From positions 6,177,001 to 6,241,000 of the forward strand of contig NZ_CP034448.1 in NCBI RefSeq assembly GCF_003952465.1: 64,000 nucleotides of DNA, written 5' to 3'. The notes under the pieces were generated by a model, which was not told the origin of the DNA, did no database searches, and worked only from the letters and a program-made list of their open reading frames with translations. Within the stretch, counting starts at the first letter, position 1, and every line of letters starts with the position of its first letter. The DNA comes from Mesorhizobium sp. M1B.F.Ca.ET.045.04.1.1 (GTDB lineage Bacteria; Pseudomonadota; Alphaproteobacteria; Rhizobiales; Rhizobiaceae). A program made the translations under genes and the position numbers. This document shows positions 58,484 through 64,000 of this stretch, piece after piece.

Positions 58484-59761
58484 CTAGGATCTTCCTACGA
58501 GATCCTGGATCGCGTTACGCAATCCATCAGTGATATCGACGAACGCCGAGTCGCGATCAGTCCATGTAACTACAGGTTTTGCATCCCGCGGCAACGCCTG
58601 CAGTTTTGAGAATGGAGTACCTTTCAAAGCCACAGCGCGTAAGATTACCGGTATGACTAAAGCTTCGCGATGATCGTGACGTTCAAGTGCGCGCTTCATC
58701 TCTATGTCATAACAGTACTTCGACTGGATAAAATCAGCGCTAATGAGGAGAATAATTACCCGCGCTTCATTGAGTTGTGCGTCGATGGCTCCTTCCCATT
58801 CCATTCCCGCGCCGATCATACGGTCGTGCCATGTCGAGATGATCCCTTGATGCTCCAGAACCGACAGATGTTTGCCGAGTTCCTTGCGCAATAGCTCATC
58901 AACGTGCGAATATGAAACGAATACTGATACAGACTTCGACGGGTACGAACTCACAGTTGATAAAGTTTTAACTCTCTCCCCTTGAATTTCCTTTAATCGT
59001 GCATTTATTTTCCTTATGTCTAAACTGAGGAGAGCGTCACCATATTGCGCCAAACGTCTTTCCAACACTTGTCGTTCTCTATCCAACTCAGTCAATGTAG
59101 CTAGGGCCTCGCCTCGCGCCGACGATGCCTTTGCCTTCGGCCCTCGGGGCTGGGTAGAGACGGCGGGCTCCACGCGCTCCTGTCTGGGCGGCTGAGCAGT
59201 CAGCCCTCGAGTTCGGATCGCGAACTCTTCAAAGAACTGGACGTAGTCAATTGGCTGCATTCTTCCAAATCGATCAAATAGGTAGATGGTCACGGAAAGC
59301 CGCTCAGGAGTTGCTCTGAGCTCCTCTACGAGAACGTCAGCCATACTTACAGCAACATCTTCGTATGAAATTCCTGCAACACCGGCACCGATTGCCGGAA
59401 ACGCAATGGAGGATAGGTTGAGCGCTTTCAGGAGCTCAATTGCACGTCGCGTCGATCTGACAACGATTTCACTGTCAGCCATTTGACCATCGCCGATCGT
59501 GATTGCATGGAAGATGTGCTTCGCTTGTAGCGATCCTGCGCCTGTTACAACCACCTCACCGAGTTTTGCCGGTATCTTCTTTGCCACCTCTAACAAAAGG
59601 CTTTGCCCTGCCGCGCGCAGAATCGCGGCTGACACGCCACCCCCCATTGTCAAATCAGAATCGTCAGAACTCACCAAGACATCTGCGTCTGAATTAGTGA
59701 TATCTCCAAACACCAAAGACAGTGTGGACCCGCCGACTTGGTAGGTTCTCGACTTTTGCAC
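58484..59761 (-). CDS. Macro domain-TIR domain fusion protein (putative NAD-linked defence or signalling protein)
   Basis: 425 residues. The N-terminal macro domain (~8-168) has LVFGDITNSDADVLVSSDDS, DLTMGGGVSAAILRAAG and IAFPAIGAGVAGIS; the Asn and Asp used by YmdB-type hydrolases are replaced (SSDD and VSAA), suggesting ligand binding rather than hydrolysis. A basic linker and a coiled coil (~215-263) lead to a TIR domain (~277-422) with VSVFVSYSHVDELLRKELGK and SADFIQSKYCYDIEMKRALE, where Glu354 is at the NADase position. The start is GTG 59761 behind AAAGGGGGAACCA. It is AT-richer than its neighbours. TIR and macro domains are separate subunits in type II Thoeris; here they are fused. Function is inference. 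Confidence 0.88.
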   Translation of the reverse strand: MQKSRTYQVGGSTLSLVFGDITNSDADVLVSSDDSDLTMGGGVSAAILRAAGQSLLLEVAKKIPAKLGEVVVTGAGSLQAKHIFHAITIGDGQMADSEIVVRSTRRAIELLKALNLSSIAFPAIGAGVAGISYEDVAVSMADVLVEELRATPERLSVTIYLFDRFGRMQPIDYVQFFEEFAIRTRGLTAQPPRQERVEPAVSTQPRGPKAKASSARGEALATLTELDRERQVLERRLAQYGDALLSLDIRKINARLKEIQGERVKTLSTVSSYPSKSVSVFVSYSHVDELLRKELGKHLSVLEHQGIISTWHDRMIGAGMEWEGAIDAQLNEARVIILLISADFIQSKYCYDIEMKRALERHDHREALVIPVILRAVALKGTPFSKLQALPRDAKPVVTWTDRDSAFVDITDGLRNAIQDLVGRS

Positions 59762-59869
59762 TGGTTCCCCCTTTGAAGCCCAAATGCAAGTATAGACCAG
59801 TATTTTGCATCGCGAAGCAAGGGGATTGCGTCATTTGCCGAATAGGCCTCCGGATGTCGCGCCGGTTCT

Positions 59870-61423
59870 TTATGACACCGGCGCCGCACCACCCTCCTCG
59901 GTGCGGCGGGCGATGAACTCGTCGAGCACGCCGGCGGTGGCAGCGGCGGATTGCGGCGGCTGGAACTCGGAAAGGATCCGCTTCCAGATGCCGGTGGCGC
60001 GCTCGGTGGCGGTCTTGCCGCCGGACTGGGTCCAATTGCCGAAATTCGACCAGTCGGCCACCAGCGGCTCGTAGAAGGCGGTGCGGTAGCGCGTCATGGT
60101 GTGGGCGGCCGAGAAGAAATGGCCGCCGGGCTGCACCTCGGCGATGGCTTCGAAGCCGATGGCGTCGGCATCGCCGGGCGTCTTCGCGCAAAGCTCGGCA
60201 ACCGTCTGCAAGGCCTCGATGTCGGTGATCAGTTTCTCGAAGGAGACGCTCAAGCCGCCCTCCAGCCAGCCGGCGGCATGGATGCAGACGGTGGCGCCGG
60301 CCAGCACCGAGCCCCACAGCGCGAACTGCGTCTCATGCGCCGCCTGTGCATCCGAAATATTGGCGGCGCTGCCGCCGCCGGACCGCCAGGGCAGGCCGGT
60401 GAAGCGCGCGAGCTGGCCGGCGCCTAGCGTCGCCTTTATGTGTTCGGGCGTGCCGAAGGCCGGCGCGCCCGACTTCATGTCGACATTGGAGGAGAAGGAG
60501 CCGTAGACCACCGGCGCGCCGGGACGCACGATCTGGGCCAGCGTCAGCCCGGCTAACGCTTCCGCGTGCTGCAGCGTCAGCGCGCCGGCGACGGTGATCG
60601 GCGCCATGGCACCGGCCAGGCAGAAGGGCGTGATGATCGATATCTGGCCGGCCTTGGCGAAGTCGATGATGCCCTGCGCCATCGGAATGTCGAGCTGGCG
60701 CGGCGAATTGGTGTTGATGACGGTGTAGCAATAGGCGCCGGCCAGGAACTCGGTCTCCGAGAGGCCGCGCGCCAGCCGCACCATCTCGAAGCTGTCCTCG
60801 ACCTGCGGCGTGCCGCGCGCGAAGACGAAGGGCAATTTGTCGGAGAGCGTCAGCTGCGCCCGGCCGGTGGCGTAGTGGCGGAAGCGGGTTTCGACATCCT
60901 GTGGCTCGATGCAGGGTCCAAGCATGTGCAGCACATCGAAATGCTGCAGCAGCTTCATGAATTCCTCGAATGCGGCGAGCGTGCCCGGCCGCCGGCCGCG
61001 CTCGAGATCGGTGACGTTGGGTGCGCCGGAGCCGGCGAGGAACGTCATCGACCCGAGCTCTAGCGCAAGATCGCGAGAGCGATCGCCGCCATAGGCCTGG
61101 ATCGAGCGCGGCGCGGAAGCAAGTGCTGCGTTGACCATGTCGCGGCCGATCCTCACCATCTGGCTGTCTTCGTCGACCAAAGCACCGGCCTTGGCAAGAA
61201 CAGCGCGCGCTTCCGGCAGCAGCACCTTGATGCCGAGTTCTTCCAAGACGCGCAGCGCCGTGTCGTGGATCGCGGCGACCTGGTCGTCGGAAAACACCGG
61301 CTGCGGCAGGAACGGGTTCTTCAGCGAACGGTAGTTCGGGCGGCGGCTCGACTCGCTGCCCCGCTCACCGTTGCGTCCACGCCGGCGTTCGCGCCTCAGA
61401 TCGCGTGCGGCCTCGTCAATCAT
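59870..61423 (-). CDS. MttB-superfamily methyltransferase, non-pyrrolysine
   Basis: 517 residues of the trimethylamine methyltransferase family (TIM barrel): FSDDQVAAIHDTALRVLEEL, GSMTFLAGSGAPNVTDLERG, TEFLAGAYCYTVINTNSPRQ, GSFSSNVDMKSGAPAFGTPE and AALWxSVLAGA-like ETQFALWGSVLAGATVCIHA. There is no in-frame amber codon, so it belongs to the non-Pyl group that includes glycine betaine:corrinoid methyltransferase. Paired with the FAD/GcvT-type dehydrogenase just upstream (12 bases), it probably acts on a quaternary amine such as glycine betaine. A GGAGGAA site precedes the ATG. No corrinoid protein gene is in the window. Confidence 0.9.
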   Translation of the reverse strand: MIDEAARDLRRERRRGRNGERGSESSRRPNYRSLKNPFLPQPVFSDDQVAAIHDTALRVLEELGIKVLLPEARAVLAKAGALVDEDSQMVRIGRDMVNAALASAPRSIQAYGGDRSRDLALELGSMTFLAGSGAPNVTDLERGRRPGTLAAFEEFMKLLQHFDVLHMLGPCIEPQDVETRFRHYATGRAQLTLSDKLPFVFARGTPQVEDSFEMVRLARGLSETEFLAGAYCYTVINTNSPRQLDIPMAQGIIDFAKAGQISIITPFCLAGAMAPITVAGALTLQHAEALAGLTLAQIVRPGAPVVYGSFSSNVDMKSGAPAFGTPEHIKATLGAGQLARFTGLPWRSGGGSAANISDAQAAHETQFALWGSVLAGATVCIHAAGWLEGGLSVSFEKLITDIEALQTVAELCAKTPGDADAIGFEAIAEVQPGGHFFSAAHTMTRYRTAFYEPLVADWSNFGNWTQSGGKTATERATGIWKRILSEFQPPQSAAATAGVLDEFIARRTEEGGAAPVS

Positions 61424-61435
61424 GCCCGTTCCTCC

Positions 61436-63838
61436 CTATTGCCGCATTGCCTCGCCTTTGGGGTCATAAGGCGAGGCCGCGATGACGCGTGCCGGCCGTT
61501 CGACGCCGACAATGTGTACGGAAAGTTCTGTCCCCTCCCCGGCGAAATCGTCTTCCAGCAACGCCAGGGCGACGCTCTTGCGAACCGTGTAGCCGTAGCC
61601 GCCGGACGTGACGAAGCCGACGCGCCGGCCCTTGTGCCAGACCGGCTCGAAGCCGCTGGCGTCGGCATCGACTTCCAGGGTCACGATCCGCCGCGCGACG
61701 CCCGCCTTGCGCTCCTTGAGCGTTGCTTCGCGGCCGATGAAATCGCCCTTGTCGAAAGCGATGAAGCGGTCGAGCCCTGTCTGTCCAGGCGTGTAGCCTT
61801 GCGTGAACTCACGCGACCAGATGCCGAAGCTCTTTTCCAGCCGAAGCGAATTCAACGCGTAATAGCCGATCTCGGCGAGGCCGAGATCCTCGCCGGCGGC
61901 AAGCAGCGTCTCGCGCAGGGTCGAATGCAGCGTGGCCGGACAGTTGATCTCGAAGCCGAGCTCGCCGGCGATCGACAGCCGGACGACCCGGGCGCGCACC
62001 ATGCCGATGTCGAACTCGCCGCAGGCCATGAAGGGCAAGGCTTTGGCGGAAATGTCCTGATGCGTGGTGCGTTCGACGATCTTGCGCGCGTTCGGTCCAG
62101 TGACGAGGAAGCCGGACATCGCGTCCGAGATGTCGGTCACGGAGACGCCGTCCGTCCTATGCGCCTCGAACCAGCGCATGTGGAACTCGCGCAAATAGTA
62201 GGAGCCCATGATCCAGTATTCCCCGCCGCCCCAGTTGAGCACGGTGAGATCGCCCTTCAGCCTGCCGTCAGGGCCCAGCATCGGCGCAAGCTTCGCGCGG
62301 CCGGGCTTCGGCAGCCTGCAGGCGAGCAGCCGGTCGAGCCAGGTCTCGGCGGCCGGTCCCGACACTGCGTAGCGCGAGAAGGCCGTCGTATCGACGAGGC
62401 CGGCGGCGCGGCGTACCTGCAGCACCTCGTCGCCGACGATTTCGAAGGCGTTGGAACGCTTCAGCGTCGTCTCCTCGCGAAAACCTATCGGCGCGAAATA
62501 GGCCGGGATCTCCAAACCCCATGAGGCCGTCCACTCGGCGCCTGCGGCGCTCATGCCGTCATAGGCGCACGGACGCTTCAGCGGCCGGCCGGCAGGCAGG
62601 CGCTCGTTCGGGAAGGTCATGACGAAGCGGCGGGCGTAGAACTGGCCCGTCGTCTGCTTGAGATATTCGCGGTTGGCGGCGAAGGCGCCGTAACGGGCGA
62701 TGTCCATGCCGAAGATGTCGGCCTGCGGCTCTCCGTAGATCATCCATTCGGCCAGCGACTTGCCGACGCCGCCGCCCTGGCTGAAGCCGGCCATGACGCC
62801 GCAGGCGACCCAGTAGTTGCTGAGGCGCCTGACCGGACCGACCAGCGGGTTACCGTCCGGTGTGAAGGTGAAGGCGCCATTCACCCATTTGCGGATGCCG
62901 GCCTTCGCCAGGCAGGGAAAGCGCTGATAGGCCTTGGAAAGCTCAGGGCTGATGCGGTCGATATCCTCCGGGATCAGCTCGATGCCGTAGTCCCACGGAG
63001 CGCCGTCCATGTTCCAGTGTTTCGGGTTCTGCTCGTAGACGCCGAGCAGCACGCCCTTCCGCTCCTGCCGCAGATAGGAGAAGCCATCGAGGTCGACGGC
63101 AAGGCCGAGCTCCTTGTCGAGCGCGGCGACTTCCGGAATGTCCTCGGTGACGAAATAGTGATGCTCCATCGGCGTCACCGGCAGGTCGACGCCGGCCATC
63201 AGTCCGACCTGCTTGGCCCAGAGGCCGCCCGCGTTGACGACATGCTCGGCGACAATCGTGCCATTCTCGGTGACGACGTCCCAGCCGCGGTCGGCGCGCT
63301 GCTTCAGATCAACGACGCGGTTGCGCAGGATCACATCGGCGCCGCGCTTTTTCGCGGCGCCGGCATAGGCGTGCGTCGTGCCGTAGGGGTCGAGATGGCC
63401 CTCGTTGGAATCATAGAGGCCGCCCAGCACGTCGCTGACATCAACGATCGGGCAGATTTCCTTGATCTCCTCGGGCGTCACCAGCCGAGCCGTCTCGATG
63501 CCGACGGACTGGAACACAGCCCAGGCCGACTTCAGCCATTCCCAGCGCTGCGGGTCGCTCGCCATGTTGACGCCGCCGGTCATGTGCAGCCCGGCATTCT
63601 GGCCGGACTCGGCCTCGATCTCGCGATAGAGTTTGATCGTGTAATCCTGCAGCGCCGCGACGTTGGGATCGGCGTTGAGAGCGTGGAAGCCGGCGGCCGC
63701 ATGCCAGGTCGAGCCCGCCGTCAGCTCGGCGCGCTCGATGAGCGCCACATCGCTCCAGCCGAAGCGTGTCAGGTGATAGAGCACCGAGGCGCCGACCACG
63801 CCTCCCCCGATGACGACTGCCCGGTAATGCGACTTCAC
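61436..63838 (-). CDS. FAD-dependent dimethylglycine/sarcosine dehydrogenase-type protein with GcvT domains
   Basis: 800 residues. The N-terminal FAD oxidase domain (YRAVVIGGGVVGASVLYHLT, then AGSTWHAAAGFHALN, where a His of this motif carries covalent flavin in relatives) spans about 1-370. An FAO_M-type middle domain and a GcvT folate-binding aminomethyltransferase domain (TDISDAMSGFLVTGPNARKI, RLSIAGELGFEINCPA, YALNSLRLEKSFGIWSRE) follow. It would demethylate an N-methyl glycine, passing one-carbon units to tetrahydrofolate and electrons to ETF. The start GTG 63838 follows GAGGGAGAGA. It forms a two-gene operon with the MttB-type gene. Confidence 0.92.
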   Translation of the reverse strand: MKSHYRAVVIGGGVVGASVLYHLTRFGWSDVALIERAELTAGSTWHAAAGFHALNADPNVAALQDYTIKLYREIEAESGQNAGLHMTGGVNMASDPQRWEWLKSAWAVFQSVGIETARLVTPEEIKEICPIVDVSDVLGGLYDSNEGHLDPYGTTHAYAGAAKKRGADVILRNRVVDLKQRADRGWDVVTENGTIVAEHVVNAGGLWAKQVGLMAGVDLPVTPMEHHYFVTEDIPEVAALDKELGLAVDLDGFSYLRQERKGVLLGVYEQNPKHWNMDGAPWDYGIELIPEDIDRISPELSKAYQRFPCLAKAGIRKWVNGAFTFTPDGNPLVGPVRRLSNYWVACGVMAGFSQGGGVGKSLAEWMIYGEPQADIFGMDIARYGAFAANREYLKQTTGQFYARRFVMTFPNERLPAGRPLKRPCAYDGMSAAGAEWTASWGLEIPAYFAPIGFREETTLKRSNAFEIVGDEVLQVRRAAGLVDTTAFSRYAVSGPAAETWLDRLLACRLPKPGRAKLAPMLGPDGRLKGDLTVLNWGGGEYWIMGSYYLREFHMRWFEAHRTDGVSVTDISDAMSGFLVTGPNARKIVERTTHQDISAKALPFMACGEFDIGMVRARVVRLSIAGELGFEINCPATLHSTLRETLLAAGEDLGLAEIGYYALNSLRLEKSFGIWSREFTQGYTPGQTGLDRFIAFDKGDFIGREATLKERKAGVARRIVTLEVDADASGFEPVWHKGRRVGFVTSGGYGYTVRKSVALALLEDDFAGEGTELSVHIVGVERPARVIAASPYDPKGEAMRQ

Positions 63839-63881
63839 GAGCTCTCTCCCTCTCGTTGAAGGCTCCAAGATATATAGCCTG

Positions 63882-63899
63882 GACATATATGTCTAGACA
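63882..63899. promoter_or_regulatory. Nested palindromic operator in a divergent promoter region
   Basis: GACATATATGTC (63882-63893) and TGTCTAGACA (63890-63899) are both perfect palindromes and overlap. A further GTCCAG lies at 63905-63910. The block sits between the dehydrogenase operon and a divergent start at 63950, the right place for a regulator-binding site of GntR or similar type. Confidence 0.7.
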
Positions 63900-63949
63900 C
63901 TACTGTCCAGAGCTTGCGAAGAGTTTGATGCCGTGCCTATTGTGCGGCC

Positions 63950-64000
63950 ATGATCATGACCGCTCCCCAGGCCGAACCGACGCCCGGCAACATAAAGGTT
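63950..64000 (+). CDS. N-terminus of a divergent gene, possibly the operon regulator (cut by window edge)
   Basis: ATG 63950 (or 63956) opens a frame reading MIMTAPQAEPTPGNIKV to the window end. Seventeen codons do not identify a family. Its position, divergent from a catabolic operon with a palindrome between them, makes a transcription regulator the best guess. The ribosome site is not strong. Confidence 0.4.
   Translation, partial: MIMTAPQAEPTPGNIKV

Noticed and set aside
59870..61423. Pyrrolysine-type trimethylamine methyltransferase
   Set aside because: No in-frame amber codon and a normal-length uninterrupted frame; it belongs to the non-pyrrolysine branch.

Overview
The window looks like a chromosomal segment of a Mesorhizobium-like alphaproteobacterium (order Hyphomicrobiales). 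The evidence is high-GC coding with little spacer; Omp2-type porins; the gene order feuP-feuQ-(lipoprotein)-cycHJKL-degP-two-component pair-glnE-pleC known from rhizobia; and several families of palindromic intergenic repeats typical of this group.

Layout. 1-4.1 kb: start of dapA, divergent lytic transglycosylase, alpha/beta hydrolase. 4.1-9 kb: a lone tyrosine integrase, then two nearly identical porin genes in inverted orientation flanking a GIY-YIG gene and tRNA-Ser(GCT). 9.5-13 kb: TPR-sulfotransferase, HisC-like aminotransferase, acylphosphatase. 13-20.3 kb: leucine catabolism, with a TetR regulator, isovaleryl-CoA dehydrogenase (frameshifted), methylcrotonyl-CoA carboxylase beta, a macro-domain deacylase, a small secreted protein and carboxylase alpha; an opposing hicAB cassette sits inside it. 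20.4-30 kb: branched-chain amino-acid binding protein, small secreted proteins, AMP nucleosidase, a membrane-anchored EEP protein, a DUF922 protease-like protein and ETF-ubiquinone oxidoreductase, which accepts electrons from acyl-CoA and methyl-amine dehydrogenases such as those encoded here. 30.4-34.1 kb: an IS4-family and an IS481-family element flank a uracil-DNA glycosylase gene, both inserted in the same kind of intergenic repeat. 34-42 kb: XRE regulator, EamA exporter, PepN, PleC-type kinase, and a Phd/PemK-type pair with a broken toxin. 42-57 kb (minus strand): feuP, feuQ, surface lipoprotein, cytochrome c maturation genes ccmI-E-F-H, degP, response regulator, histidine kinase and glnE. 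57-64 kb: an isolated GTA-type tail gene, a macro-TIR fusion protein beside a remnant mttB 3' end, then an intact MttB-type methyltransferase and a FAD/GcvT-type dehydrogenase with a palindromic operator and the start of a divergent gene.

The most interesting item is the macro-TIR protein at 58.5-59.8 kb. It combines an ADP-ribose-binding fold lacking hydrolase residues with a TIR domain that keeps its catalytic Glu. It lies between an intact mttB and a diverged scrap of another mttB 3' end, which suggests a recently inserted defence or NAD-signalling gene. Other notable points: a 250-bp identical block shared by the inverted porins; a repeat family with a constant core and variable but self-complementary arms; repeats that supply the TAG stop codon of neighbouring genes; and two single-base frameshifts (liuA, pemK-like toxin) that may be real or sequencing errors.

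All coordinates were read by eye; identities and boundaries were not computed with software.
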